64,000 nt of DNA, taken from CBDHCC01 sp965219235 (GTDB lineage: Bacteria > Pseudomonadota > Alphaproteobacteria > Sphingomonadales > Sphingomonadaceae). The translations under genes were made by a program, and so were the position numbers. The notes under the pieces were generated by a model. The model did no database searches. It saw only the letters and a list, made by a program, of their open reading frames with translations, and was not told the DNA's origin. Positions 1 to 9,275 of the stretch are shown here, in pieces (the stretch's first letter is position 1; each line of letters opens with the position of its first letter). The DNA lies in contig OZ244721.1 in assembly GCA_965219235.1 (NCBI GenBank), positions 124,001 through 188,000 of the forward strand, read 5' to 3'.

Positions 1-1
1 C

Positions 2-562
2 CCCAAGGACCGGATTGGCTTGCTGGGCCGCAATGGCGCCGGCAAATCGACGTTGATCAAGCTGATCGGCGGAGTGGAATTGCCGACTTCCGGCCGGATT
101 CGCAGACAGATGAGTTGCTCATGGCCGCTCGGACTCAATGGCGGCTTTCAGGGCAGCCTGACCGGTTTTGACAATGCGCGATTCATCGCCCGTATTTACG
201 GGCAAGATTATGACCAGATGCGCAGCTTTGTTGAGGATTTCACAGAGCTTGGCAGCCAGCTGCGAATGCCCGTGAAGACGTACTCTTCAGGAATGCGAGC
301 GCGGCTTGCCTTTGCGTTATCGCTGGCCATTGAATTCGATTGCTACCTTATCGATGAAGTTCTTCTCGTTGGCGATAAGAACTTTCAGGAAAAATGCCAT
401 TACGAACTTTTTGACAAACGCAAGGATCGAGCCATCGTTCTCGCTTCCCATAGCGATGAAGCAGTCAAAGAGTATTGTAATCGTGGCGCCTTATTGCACG
501 GGGGGCACATGAGCGTCTTCGAAGACGTTGACGAAGCGCTTCGCATCTATAATCTTCTTTGA
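2..562 (+). CDS. kpsT: Capsular polysaccharide ABC transporter ATP-binding protein (KpsT type), 5'-truncated by the window edge
   Basis: The reading frame is open from the first bases, so the true start lies outside the window; 186 codons are visible. The Walker A motif GRNGAGKST lies at visible residues 9-17. The ABC signature [11 protein letters not shown], a Walker B reading CYLIDEV and the switch histidine in ASHS follow in order. The stretch between Walker A and the signature ([27 protein letters not shown]) is diagnostic for KpsT, the nucleotide-binding subunit that powers export of group 2-type capsule, rather than a general Wzt. KpsT is normally about 220 residues, so some 30-40 residues are missing. 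Its partner permease would lie upstream, outside the window. GC content is visibly lower than in the housekeeping genes to the right. Confidence 0.9.
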   Translation, partial: PKDRIGLLGRNGAGKSTLIKLIGGVELPTSGRIRRQMSCSWPLGLNGGFQGSLTGFDNARFIARIYGQDYDQMRSFVEDFTELGSQLRMPVKTYSSGMRARLAFALSLAIEFDCYLIDEVLLVGDKNFQEKCHYELFDKRKDRAIVLASHSDEAVKEYCNRGALLHGGHMSVFEDVDEALRIYNLL

Positions 563-760
563 CTTTAATTGTTTTTGGTATGGACAGGGTTGCGTTCGAA
601 TGTTCACCAGTGACACGAAACGTCAACATGCGCCATCGTGTTGCACGCATTGGCAAGGCGCTCGAAGGACTTCTCCGCAGAACCGCGAATTCTTCCATAC
701 AATTGCCCTGAAGCATGCGCAGACTCTCACACCGCCATGGCGAATCCGATCTGACCGAAA

Positions 761-2617
761 TTACTCGAGTTTTGGATAGATCGCCGCCCATTCGAAACCG
801 GCGTAATGGCAAGCTTTAGGCCACATTCGTTCTATGGCGTGCAGCACAGTGCCGTCATACGGAATGGGTTCGCGCGGCCAGGCAATTCCCTGTGTGGCCT
901 CACGCATAACCGAGGCTACCTTTGCTCGGACAAAGAACATGTTACCAACGGGGATCGGACCCGGATGATCACCCAAACTGGTGTCGAAGCGGTCAGCGAT
1001 CAGCTGACACAGTTCCTTGTTCCTGCCCCACCCGACACTCCGCGAGCTGTCCGGAAACAGGAGACCGAGCTTGGGATCCCGGAAGGTGTCGACGGCGTCC
1101 TGCGAAAGCAGTGATTCATACATGACCGCGCGCCATCGGGCGCCATGGCTCTCCGTCAGATCGGGGCTCTTCTTTGTATGGACATGTCCAATGACATCAG
1201 TTTCATGCGCATGATCCAGAACGACGTCCAAAAAGGGGCCGATATCGCGCCCTCGATTTTCGATCAGCAGAACCAATGCCTTGGTGAAGCCCTCACGCTC
1301 GATGAGCTTGCTCACCGCAGCATAGTTGCTTTCTGTACTGGTCGTTAGAATCAAGCGCGCGGTTCTGGCCTTATCGGTCAAGCGGCCGAGCATCTCGCCC
1401 AAGATGTCGGGATAGAACGCGTGGGTGTGTATCAGAAAATTGTCAGGAATGGATCGCACTGGGCGGTTTTGCGAAACGACACTCGGATACCGAACCAAGT
1501 CCCCCGACGCGTCGCGAGTCGAATGGACGCCGGGTTCAGGGTTTATCCAGCTGATACCGAGGCGTAGCATCTTTCCGACCTGTTCACGGGTCCGATCGCG
1601 CTGATCCGGTGTGACGAAGGGGTCGAAGGGCGTTCCGGTGATCGGGCCGGTGTAGTCGGGGACTATACGGGTGTCACGCGGCAGAAAGAATGATGCGCTG
1701 CTTTTCGCAATCTTTTCCATGATGCGGTCTGCATAATCTCGATCAGCCGGATTAACGCTTAACGCCTGACTTGGGTGTTTTCGCTTTTGCTCTTTCAGTG
1801 CCATCAATGACATTCTCAGGTGGTCATTGGCATGATTCCGCTGCTTCAGCTGGGGTCGGGGCTCCTCGAGCTCGAGCCATGGGTGCAGTGTCTGCATGTT
1901 CCGCCAGAGCGCCCGGATGTTCTCGTCGACGTTCGTCTGGACGCGGAGCATGGAGGAGTCGTGATTGCGGTAGCGCGAGAGGATCTGCGGGATGTGGACC
2001 AGTTTCTCGCCCGCCTCGACCAGCCGCAGCCAGAGGTCGTAATCCTCCCATCCGTGTTCGATGTCGCGATAGCCGCCGATGTCTTCGAGCGTCTGGCGCC
2101 GGAGCATCGCCATCGCATCTATGTAGTTGCCTCGCTTCAAGGTGTCGCGGTTGAAGACGTTGCTGCCGATGATGCCGCTGTCCGACCCGAACTCCTCGAT
2201 CAGGGAATAGGCACCGGCGTGGTCGGGCTTTGCGTCCAGCGCCGCGACATGCCGTTCGATGCACCGGGGGAAGAGGAGGTTGTCGGCGTCGAGGAAGAAG
2301 CAATGTTGGGATCGCGCGTTCGCAATACCGCTGTTGCGCGTCCTGGCCAGTTTCACGTTGTCGTGGTGGGACAGGAGAAGCAGCGACAGATCCGATCCGG
2401 ACCGCCGTTCCATCCAATCCAACACGACCGCGCACGAATTGTCGGTGCTGGCATCGTCGACGACGATGAGCGCCAGGTCGGTGAAGCTCTGCGCGGCCAC
2501 GCTGTCCAGTGTCTCGGGCACCAGCTTGGCGTAATTGTACATTGGAACGACGACCGACACGGCCCGCGCCGGGTCGCCGCGCTGGAACACCGTCGTGGTC
2601 GGCTGCGCCTCGATCAA
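761..2617 (-). CDS. Family 2 glycosyltransferase with C-terminal RgpF-like domain
   Basis: A GT-A glycosyltransferase domain begins at about residue 20 (VSVVVPMYNY), with VVDDAST and a metal-binding DADN at residues 110-113. From about residue 390 to the end the protein matches rhamnan synthesis protein F (RgpF) domains (LIHTHAFYPD, ENRGRDIGPF, GHVHTKKS, GLLFPDSS). Such fusions add sugars during polysaccharide backbone or side-chain assembly in the cytoplasm; the exact donor cannot be read. The frame stays open far upstream, but that stretch is antisense noise over the preceding gene. I chose the TTG at 2617, which overlaps the stop of the upstream gene by four bases (TTGA) and gives 618 residues. 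It is the last gene of a leftward polysaccharide operon and converges on kpsT. Confidence 0.85.
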   Translation of the reverse strand: MIEAQPTTTVFQRGDPARAVSVVVPMYNYAKLVPETLDSVAAQSFTDLALIVVDDASTDNSCAVVLDWMERRSGSDLSLLLLSHHDNVKLARTRNSGIANARSQHCFFLDADNLLFPRCIERHVAALDAKPDHAGAYSLIEEFGSDSGIIGSNVFNRDTLKRGNYIDAMAMLRRQTLEDIGGYRDIEHGWEDYDLWLRLVEAGEKLVHIPQILSRYRNHDSSMLRVQTNVDENIRALWRNMQTLHPWLELEEPRPQLKQRNHANDHLRMSLMALKEQKRKHPSQALSVNPADRDYADRIMEKIAKSSASFFLPRDTRIVPDYTGPITGTPFDPFVTPDQRDRTREQVGKMLRLGISWINPEPGVHSTRDASGDLVRYPSVVSQNRPVRSIPDNFLIHTHAFYPDILGEMLGRLTDKARTARLILTTSTESNYAAVSKLIEREGFTKALVLLIENRGRDIGPFLDVVLDHAHETDVIGHVHTKKSPDLTESHGARWRAVMYESLLSQDAVDTFRDPKLGLLFPDSSRSVGWGRNKELCQLIADRFDTSLGDHPGPIPVGNMFFVRAKVASVMREATQGIAWPREPIPYDGTVLHAIERMWPKACHYAGFEWAAIYPKLE

Positions 2618-4101
2618 TGGCCGAACTCGCGCGGGTCCAGGGCCACAGTTCGCAGCCGGCGGCAGTTCGCGTGGACGCGCTCCATCTCCTCTCGGCCAGC
2701 GGGGGTGCCGAGCAGCCGGTCGAGCCTGTCGGGCATCTCCGCCGCCTCGCATTCGATATAGTGCGTCCCCGATCGCACCCACTGGTTCGGCAGGCACGGT
2801 TCGGTCACCACCACGCATCCCTCCATGATGCCGAAGAGGAACAGGCGGTGCCATTCGAAATAGTGGCTGTCGCCCTGATGGATGTTGAGCAGGATCTTCG
2901 AATTTCGCGCGATCTTCACGACATCGGAGGTCGCCATCGCGTCCGGGTCGCCGGGACGGACCGGACCCGCAAGGCGCGCGCAGTGGAGGAAGCTGTCGTG
3001 GCCGGCTAGGCACTCCGCCATGTTGGCGAGCGCGATCGCGCGCCGGTCGTTCAGCGCGCCGACGAAGAACAGGTCGTAGGGGCGCTCCCGGAACCGGTCG
3101 GGAAAGGTCAGCGCCTTGATGTCCCGGTCCCTGGCGAAGGCGCTTGAGATCGGACCGTCTTCGACCGCGAAGGGGCTGCCGGGGAGGGGTAGCAGCGGCA
3201 GGAACGCCGTGTCGATCCCCAGAGCAGCCAGTCCCGCAGCCGATTCCGGGTTCATGTCGAGGGCGCGCCGCGATCGCTGGATGAAGGCGTAAGCGAGCGA
3301 GAACCAGGTGGTGTGCCATTGCTCGGTGTTCAGGTAGATGGCGGCTTCCAGCGCGGAGGCGGGCCACTCCCGTCCCTGGCCATAGACGCAGAACTCGTGG
3401 GGGGCGGTCACGATCAGGGTGTGGCTCGACAGCTCCCGCCGGGACGCGACCTCGCCGCAGCTGGCTTCGTAACCCAGCTCCGTCAGAAAGGCCGACAGGT
3501 ATCTTGCGATGTCCGAGAAGAAGAAGTTGCCCTCGCTCCAGAACAGGATCTTCACCGGCCTGGTGTCGGGGATCAGGTCGTCGATGGGCGTGGGTCGCTG
3601 CCCCGAAGACGAGGCGAGAAACGGGTTGATCCGGGTGGGATCGAACACGGGTCGACCCTCCACCAGCCCATGGTTCACCGCGTGCGCGAGCGCCGGCACG
3701 CCCCGGGCGTCCGGGTTGGCCTTCCGATAGTATCGCGTCGAGAACAGCGGACCGGGGTCGACCGCCGGATCACCGGCGGATCGGCGCAGATAATGCTCCA
3801 GGGGATCGTCGGCCGCCTGAAGGTCCGGCCCGTGCGTGTCGCGATACCAGGCCTCGTCGAACAGGCCGCTGGCGCGGATGCGCCCGAGCGTCGCCTCGCC
3901 GATGGTTTGCATCGGATCGTGCCGGGGCGGGGCGGGCTCCGGCCGGGCCGGGGTCGAGCGGGGATCGCCCGGACCCGCGATCCCGCTCCCGGCGCGGCCG
4001 AGCGGCCGGCCGATGCGCTGGTAGTGCTCGGCGGCGGACAGGCCGCTGATCGCGACATCCGGATAGCGCTCCCGATACCAGTCGGGGTCGAAGTCGATCA
4101 T
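2614..4101 (-). CDS. Probable GT-B-type glycosyltransferase with N-terminal Y-x-x-x-x-P-D modules
   Basis: The first about 165 residues hold three copies of a short module: FDPDWYRERYPDV right after the start, then LFDEAWYRDTHGPD, then LFSTRYYRKANPD with GLVEGRPVFDP. The rest (KILFWSEGNFFFSDIARYL onward, then FFVGALNDRR and ILLNIHQGDSHYFEWHR near the C-terminus) resembles CgeB-like or family 4 glycosyltransferases that act on an activated sugar in the cytoplasm. I recognise the fold class but not the substrate. The ATG at 4101 is chosen because GAGGAAG stands eight bases before it; a TTG at 4131 would add ten residues without a good ribosome binding site. It follows the coiled-coil methyltransferase gene by 42 bases and overlaps the next gene by four. 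Confidence 0.65.
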   Translation of the reverse strand: MIDFDPDWYRERYPDVAISGLSAAEHYQRIGRPLGRAGSGIAGPGDPRSTPARPEPAPPRHDPMQTIGEATLGRIRASGLFDEAWYRDTHGPDLQAADDPLEHYLRRSAGDPAVDPGPLFSTRYYRKANPDARGVPALAHAVNHGLVEGRPVFDPTRINPFLASSSGQRPTPIDDLIPDTRPVKILFWSEGNFFFSDIARYLSAFLTELGYEASCGEVASRRELSSHTLIVTAPHEFCVYGQGREWPASALEAAIYLNTEQWHTTWFSLAYAFIQRSRRALDMNPESAAGLAALGIDTAFLPLLPLPGSPFAVEDGPISSAFARDRDIKALTFPDRFRERPYDLFFVGALNDRRAIALANMAECLAGHDSFLHCARLAGPVRPGDPDAMATSDVVKIARNSKILLNIHQGDSHYFEWHRLFLFGIMEGCVVVTEPCLPNQWVRSGTHYIECEAAEMPDRLDRLLGTPAGREEMERVHANCRRLRTVALDPREFGH

Positions 4102-4143
4102 GCCCGACACTTCCTCGGTGAAGTCCGCCAATCGCCCGGCACG

Positions 4144-6360
4144 TCAGTCGAGCTGTCGGTTTTCGGCGATGCCGTGCTTGATGAAGTGGCGGAGCGGTTC
4201 CTGTCCGGACGTCTCCACATCGGGGTAGCGGGACGCATAGGCCGCGGCATCGAACAGGCCGCTGTCCCTGAGCACCCGGTCCCGCTTTCCCTTCGACCAG
4301 GACCCGGGACGCAGAAGCGATGTCCGGCCGTCGTGCTCGACCAGGAAGGTGCCGACGGCGCGCAGCCAGTCGTTCTGCCGCTCCAGCCGATCTCGATCGT
4401 CCTGCGCATCGACCAGCATCCTGCTGAGGGCGGCCATTTCGGCGTAAACCTTTTCGAGCGCGTCGCCTTTCCGGGCGAGATCGTCCGCGGCGGTCTCGAG
4501 CTCGCGCCGCGCCGCGCCCGATGTCTCGCGGTTCGAGTCCAGCTCGGCCCGGACGGCCGACAGGTCCTTTCGCGTCCGTTTCAGTTCATCGCCACCGGCC
4601 TCGAGCCGGTCCGCATAGCCGGCCGCGGCCTCGGCGAATTCGTCACGCGCCGCCTGCAATTCGCTTCTGGACTGCCGCAGGTCGTCGCGGACTGTCGCCA
4701 ACTCGGCGCGCGTCCGGCCGATCTCGTCTTCCAGTGCCTGCGAAGGCTGGGGCCGGCTGTCCTGATCCTCCATCCTGCGGGCCAGCGATCGTTCGAGCCG
4801 GGCGATGTGACGCTCCGAGTTCGTCCGATGCAGCGCCAGCTGCGCGACCCAAGAGTTCGCTTCCACCAACTGCTCCCCCATGTCCCGGATCGTCCGCTGC
4901 AGACCGTCGCGTTCCTGGCCCAGCCGCTCGACCTCGGCCCAGATCTGGGAGACCTCCTCGTCGCGCTGCGCCAGTCGGCTCTTCAGCTCGTTGGACCTCT
5001 GACGAAGGTCGGTCACCTGCGCCTCCTGTTTGCGTCGCTCCTCGGCCGAGGCGTCCGCCTCGCGCCTCAGTCGCTGAAGCTCCCCCGCTCGTCGCTCGTC
5101 ATCGACCTGCAGGCGTCCGATCTCGGTCTCGTTCGCCGCGAGCGCTCCCTCCAGCCCCGCGATCCGTGTGGCGCCATCATCCCGTTCGGCCGCCAGCCGG
5201 CCGATCTCGCCATCCTTGGCGGCCGCGCTCTCGGCGAGCTCGCCGATCCGCCTGTCCCGGGCTTGGGTCTCGGCCGCCAGCCGGCCGATCTCGCCGTCCT
5301 TGAGGGCCGCGCTTTCGGCGAGCTCGACGATCCGCCGGTCCCGGGTTTGGGTCTCGGCCGCCAGCCGGCCGATCTCGCCGTCCTTGAGGGCCGCGCTCTC
5401 GGCGAGCTCGCCGATCCGCCGGTCCCGGGTTTCACGGTCGGTCCGCAACTCCTCGATCGATGCGTCCTTGGACCTGAGCGTCTCGTCGCTGGCGCTCAGC
5501 GCCTGGGCGTGCCGCTCACCGGCCTCCTTGAGCCGCGCGATCTCCTCATCGAGATGCACGGCCTCGTTCCTGCACCGGTCCAGCTCGGCCCGCCAGCGCT
5601 CCCCTTCCGCCGCCTGCGCGACGAGCCGCTCGCGCTCGCCCCGCCATTCCTCTTCGCGCTGCGACGCGAGGAAGCCGAGATGATCCGCGTGCCCGATCCA
5701 GCGCTCCACTTCCTCCTGCTTGTCCGCGATCAGGCGCATGTCCTCGGAGAACTCGTCCGGGTCGATGATCTGACCCGACCGCCAGGTGATGACGTTGGTG
5801 CAAGGCACCTTCAGATGGACGAACTCCGTGTTCAGGTCCGCGTCCGTCGAGCCGCAGCGGAAGACGGCGCAGAAGTCGTTCCAGACGTCCTGTTCGCGCT
5901 CGGCGGTGAAGCTCTCCACCAGGGTGACCTCCAGCCCCTCGGACCGCGCCCACTCCTCGAGCGCCAGGCCGGCATCGGGATAGAAGCGCCAATAGTCCTT
6001 GGGATAGCGATGGATCTTCCCGTTCGAAGGCGCGCTGACATAGACGTGGCCGCCGTCGGCGGTCTTCCGGCACATCGCCTCGAACGTGCGCCAGAACGCC
6101 TGGTCGTGCTCGAAGACCGACGACGCCATGACGAGATCGAAGGATCGGTCGTCCACGTTCCAGTCGTCGCGTCCCGTGACCACGCGGTCGACGCCGTCCC
6201 CGGCTTCGAAGTCGAGGCCGATGTATTCGGCGTTGCGCGGCGCGTGATCGCGCAGCGTGCCGTTCACATTCTGGGCGCCGATCTCCAGGATGCGGCTCCG
6301 CCGGGCCGGAAGGTAGCCGTCGATGACGAGCCCACCGATGAGGTATGCCGTGTCATGCAT
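4144..6360 (-). CDS. SAM methyltransferase with very long coiled coil, possible polysaccharide chain terminator and length ruler
   Basis: Residues 1 to about 200 form a class I methyltransferase: motif I is ILEIGAQNVNG, the acidic strand end is YIGLDFE, and FDLVMASSVFEHD follows. From about residue 212 to 670 the sequence is almost unbroken heptad-type coiled coil rich in E, R, A and L. It includes three near-identical 28-residue units (about residues 306-390) encoded by an 84-bp tandem repeat. The last about 40 residues carry one Y-x-x-x-x-P-D module (AAYASRYPDV). The architecture resembles WbdD of ABC-exported O antigens, where a terminating methyltransferase/kinase is joined to a coiled-coil ruler; here I see no kinase domain. 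Seen: the domains. Inferred: a chain-ending and length-measuring role, consistent with the KpsT ABC ATPase nearby. Confidence 0.8.
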   Translation of the reverse strand: MHDTAYLIGGLVIDGYLPARRSRILEIGAQNVNGTLRDHAPRNAEYIGLDFEAGDGVDRVVTGRDDWNVDDRSFDLVMASSVFEHDQAFWRTFEAMCRKTADGGHVYVSAPSNGKIHRYPKDYWRFYPDAGLALEEWARSEGLEVTLVESFTAEREQDVWNDFCAVFRCGSTDADLNTEFVHLKVPCTNVITWRSGQIIDPDEFSEDMRLIADKQEEVERWIGHADHLGFLASQREEEWRGERERLVAQAAEGERWRAELDRCRNEAVHLDEEIARLKEAGERHAQALSASDETLRSKDASIEELRTDRETRDRRIGELAESAALKDGEIGRLAAETQTRDRRIVELAESAALKDGEIGRLAAETQARDRRIGELAESAAAKDGEIGRLAAERDDGATRIAGLEGALAANETEIGRLQVDDERRAGELQRLRREADASAEERRKQEAQVTDLRQRSNELKSRLAQRDEEVSQIWAEVERLGQERDGLQRTIRDMGEQLVEANSWVAQLALHRTNSERHIARLERSLARRMEDQDSRPQPSQALEDEIGRTRAELATVRDDLRQSRSELQAARDEFAEAAAGYADRLEAGGDELKRTRKDLSAVRAELDSNRETSGAARRELETAADDLARKGDALEKVYAEMAALSRMLVDAQDDRDRLERQNDWLRAVGTFLVEHDGRTSLLRPGSWSKGKRDRVLRDSGLFDAAAYASRYPDVETSGQEPLRHFIKHGIAENRQLD
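5191..5442 (-). repeat. Three tandem 84-bp repeats inside the coiled-coil methyltransferase gene
   Basis: Units begin at 5191, 5275 and 5359. The second and third differ at only about two positions over their first 72 bases; the first carries a few more changes. Eighty-four bases equal 28 codons or four heptads, so gain or loss of a unit keeps both the reading frame and the coiled-coil register. The similarity at DNA level, not just protein level, points to recent duplication or ongoing slippage. Confidence 0.9.
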
Positions 6361-6395
6361 TGCGTTTTCCCGTCACTGTCAACTGCCCGCCTCGC

Positions 6396-7343
6396 CTACG
6401 CGTCCATCGGAGGACCGGAGGAGAGCCGCGCCTCGTGGAACGCCTTCCCCAAGGTTCTGTCGATGCCGGTCTCCAACGAGACCCGCGGCCGCCAGCCGAT
6501 TACATCGGCCGCACGCGATATGTCGAGCCAGCTTCGAGGCACGTCGAACCCACGACCCGGGTCGAACTGCACCGCCAACGGCCTGCGAGTCCTCTTCGAG
6601 AGCAGGTCGCACACTTCTATCAAGGAGCGTTCGGCGCCCGATCCGATATTCAGGATGACGCTGCCGCCTTCGTGATGCGCCGCAGCCGACAGCGCGTCGC
6701 CGACATCGTCGATGTAGATGAAGTCGCGGGTCGTGCTGCCGTCGCCCCAGATGACCAGTGGTTCCTGTGTGACGGCGGCCTTGATGGCGGCTGCGACGAA
6801 GCCCAGCCCTCTGACCCCCGACTGGCCCGGACCATACGGATTGGCCACGCGCAACACGACCACCGAAAGGCCGTAGCGCCGCCCGACTTCCATCAGGGCC
6901 TGTTCGGACAGGACCTTGATCCGGCCGTAGATGTTCAGCGGGGCTGTGGGGCTGTCCTCCGGCGTCGGGAGCTCGTCCGCGGCCCCGTAAACGGTCCCTC
7001 CAGACGAGATGAAGACGAAGGTGCGCGAGCCATGTTGTGCCGCCGTTTCAGCCAAACGCACGACCGGGACGATTTCGTCGGTGATCGCGCCGTGTACCGT
7101 CTGCAGGCGCGTCGCGGGTCCCACGGTTCCGGCCGCGTAGATGACGGTGTCCGACACCGCGACGGCTTCGGCGGCGGCTGCACTTCTGAGATCGCCGTAG
7201 GTCCAGCGCACGCGCTCGGCGTTGAGCGCGGCTGGTGCGCGAGTGACGACCGTCACGTCGCAACCCGCGCGGCCCAGCGCAACCGCGCCGGCCGCGCCGA
7301 TCAGGCCCCCGCCGATGATTGCCACAGACTTTGCGCCGGTCAC
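6396..7343 (-). CDS. NAD-dependent epimerase/dehydratase (extended SDR)
   Basis: A Rossmann glycine motif GGGLIGAAG sits at about residues 11-19. The SSGGTVYG serine/threonine region and the YGRIK catalytic pair (Y-x-x-x-K) follow, then WGDGSTTRDFIYIDDV, a segment typical of UDP-sugar 4-epimerases and related nucleotide-sugar enzymes. At 315 residues the length is normal for the family. It probably epimerises or dehydrates a nucleotide sugar that feeds the polysaccharide made by this locus; the exact sugar cannot be told. Start is the GTG at 7343. It is the first gene of the leftward operon, 35 bases ahead of the coiled-coil methyltransferase gene, with a 258-base divergent region upstream. 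Confidence 0.85.
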   Translation of the reverse strand: MTGAKSVAIIGGGLIGAAGAVALGRAGCDVTVVTRAPAALNAERVRWTYGDLRSAAAAEAVAVSDTVIYAAGTVGPATRLQTVHGAITDEIVPVVRLAETAAQHGSRTFVFISSGGTVYGAADELPTPEDSPTAPLNIYGRIKVLSEQALMEVGRRYGLSVVVLRVANPYGPGQSGVRGLGFVAAAIKAAVTQEPLVIWGDGSTTRDFIYIDDVGDALSAAAHHEGGSVILNIGSGAERSLIEVCDLLSKRTRRPLAVQFDPGRGFDVPRSWLDISRAADVIGWRPRVSLETGIDRTLGKAFHEARLSSGPPMDA

Positions 7344-7601
7344 ACCGCCCCCGTCTCACCCCGTCCAACCGCTTGAAGCTCCGGCTGTACGATTTTAATG
7401 GCAGGGAAAAGGGACGCGAGCAATTTCGATTTCACCCATGCGTCTACCGGGCAGCAGTGGAGGCGACGCCCTGTTGACGCGGCCTGAACCTCACGCGAAA
7501 GCCGAGAGCGCTCGGACGATTGCCCGTCCGGCGACCCACGGCGCCGGTGAACGCCTTGCGTCTGCCTCCAACGACACCGAACCCAGAGGATGCGCCGGCC
7601 A

Positions 7602-9215
7602 ATGCTCAGCGATGAATTGGTGGAGCGCCTCGCTGCCGAGATGATTCGGCGGCGCCTGCTGGATCGGCAGCATTATCTTGCGCAACGCCAGGGAATGGCC
7701 GACGCTTCGGACGAAGAACTGGCGCAAGACTATATTCGCTTCGGGGAAGCAGAGGGGTTGTCGCCGAGCGGCCACTTCAATCCCGCATTCTACCGCTGTA
7801 CCAATCACGACCTGCAGCACGCGACGAGCCTGATCCTACATTTCGTCGAAAACGGTCAGCTTGAGGGGCGCAGTGGCAGTCTGGCGACGCAGTTGATCGA
7901 ACACGACCTGGATCGGCTGGCGCAGAGCGAAGGATTGATACCGCCAGTCAGCGTCGGTGCCGATGATCCGCGATACCTTACTCAGTTGGATCTGTCACTT
8001 CAGACGTGCAACGACACGCTGGAGTATTTTTCGAACACATTTTATCGCGAACGACATCCAGATTTATCAACCAGTAATGTTGCACCAATCTTTCACTACT
8101 TAAAATATGGTTTTTCTGAAGGCAGAGCCGTCAACACGAAGATCGCTGCTTTTAATAGCAGTCTGTACGATCCGGATCGCTCGTGTGTTTTGATCGGGGT
8201 GCACGAGGCATCACGAACCGGAGCGCCAATCGTAGGGTTGGATTTGGCTCGATCATTGGCACAATCGATGAATATTATCTTTGTATCAATGAAAGATGGC
8301 CCCATTTTGAAAGAAGCAAGAGACCTCTTTCCGGTCGTAGCGGTAGCTGCCGGCTATTCTGATACTGAGCAGAACTATCTTGTAAACTATTTGAACAAAA
8401 ATTTTAGGTTCGACAAAGCGATCTTTTCAAGTGTTGTATGTGAGCCTCTCATGAGCAAAATCGCCGCTTTGGACTGTCATATCACATGTCTGGTACATGA
8501 ATTCTTGGAGTATACCAATTACTTTCGTAATGTAGCCTTTGAATCTGATCTCCTGGTCTTTTCCTCGAAAGAGCTTTTGAAGTCTTGGAGTCCAATCTTA
8601 GATGACGTGTTGCGACCTCCGGAATCAATATTGGTACTGCCTCAGCCCGCCTCTGCCAGTGGCTCACGCCAAATGCCCAAAGCCGAGGCTCGGCAAGAAG
8701 TGGAAAGGGCAACTGGTCTCGATTTGAAGGACACGACGCTCGTTTTAGGTGCGGGTCAGGTTCAGATGCGCAAAGGCACGGATATTTTCATTCAAGTCGC
8801 CAATCAACTTGCGCATGAGGATGAGCCTTATGTGTGCGTGTGGATTGGTGAACAGGTCAGTCAGTTTGAACTGCATTACGGTGTCTACCTTCACGCTCAG
8901 ATCGAGCGCAGCAAGGACGAGGAGGGCAAACTGGCGGTGCATTTCGAGCCCGCGGGTCCCCTGTACCAGATTCTGATGGATGCCGCCGACGTCTTCCTCG
9001 TGACCTCGCGCCTGGATCCTCTTCCGAATGTGGCGCTGGACGCGGCGGCCCGAAATCTGCCGGTGATTTCATTTCGCCGCGCCACAGGGCTTTCGGATTT
9101 GGCGGAGGCGGGGCAGATCAACTTGACGGAGGTGGGGTACGCCGCCGTGGACGAGGTCATCGCTGCCATCAAGTCGAATGTTGGCGGTCGGAGAGCGGAA
9201 GCGACCGCGGAGTGA
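7602..9215 (+). CDS. Family 4-type glycosyltransferase with N-terminal Y-x-x-x-x-P-D modules
   Basis: The N-terminal about 180 residues contain a degenerate module and two clear ones (FNPAFYRCTNHD with GQLEGR, and YFSNTFYRERHPD with FHYLKYGFSEGR). The rest is a GT-B glycosyltransferase: VLIGVHEASRTGAPIVGLDLA near residue 200, then LGAGQVQMRKGTDIF, and a donor-site segment SRLDPLPNVALDAAA in which both positions of the usual E-x7-E pair are aspartate. AGAGGA at 7585-7590 suits the ATG at 7602 but overlaps the alternative ATG at 7590. The middle (about 8030-8660) is clearly AT-richer than both ends and than its neighbours, suggesting a mosaic gene or transfer. It is transcribed divergently from the epimerase gene. 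Confidence 0.75.
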   Translation: MLSDELVERLAAEMIRRRLLDRQHYLAQRQGMADASDEELAQDYIRFGEAEGLSPSGHFNPAFYRCTNHDLQHATSLILHFVENGQLEGRSGSLATQLIEHDLDRLAQSEGLIPPVSVGADDPRYLTQLDLSLQTCNDTLEYFSNTFYRERHPDLSTSNVAPIFHYLKYGFSEGRAVNTKIAAFNSSLYDPDRSCVLIGVHEASRTGAPIVGLDLARSLAQSMNIIFVSMKDGPILKEARDLFPVVAVAAGYSDTEQNYLVNYLNKNFRFDKAIFSSVVCEPLMSKIAALDCHITCLVHEFLEYTNYFRNVAFESDLLVFSSKELLKSWSPILDDVLRPPESILVLPQPASASGSRQMPKAEARQEVERATGLDLKDTTLVLGAGQVQMRKGTDIFIQVANQLAHEDEPYVCVWIGEQVSQFELHYGVYLHAQIERSKDEEGKLAVHFEPAGPLYQILMDAADVFLVTSRLDPLPNVALDAAARNLPVISFRRATGLSDLAEAGQINLTEVGYAAVDEVIAAIKSNVGGRRAEATAE

Positions 9216-9275
9216 TCATCCCGAACGGTCCGTCCCTTCGACGAAGGGCGGTGTGACGGTGCAGTCGCCGCCAAG

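Noticed and set aside
563..760. Small frame between kpsT and the converging glycosyltransferase gene
   Set aside because: It has no start signal or family resemblance; the stretch looks like a plain intergenic region of lower GC.
5191..5442. 84-bp repeats considered as a CRISPR array
   Set aside because: The units are directly adjacent, without spacers, and encode heptads in frame with the surrounding coiled coil.
3313..6675. Very long open frame (1120 codons) on the plus strand
   Set aside because: It is antisense to the glycosyltransferase, the coiled-coil methyltransferase and the end of the epimerase gene, has composition typical of GC-rich shadow frames and no recognisable domain.
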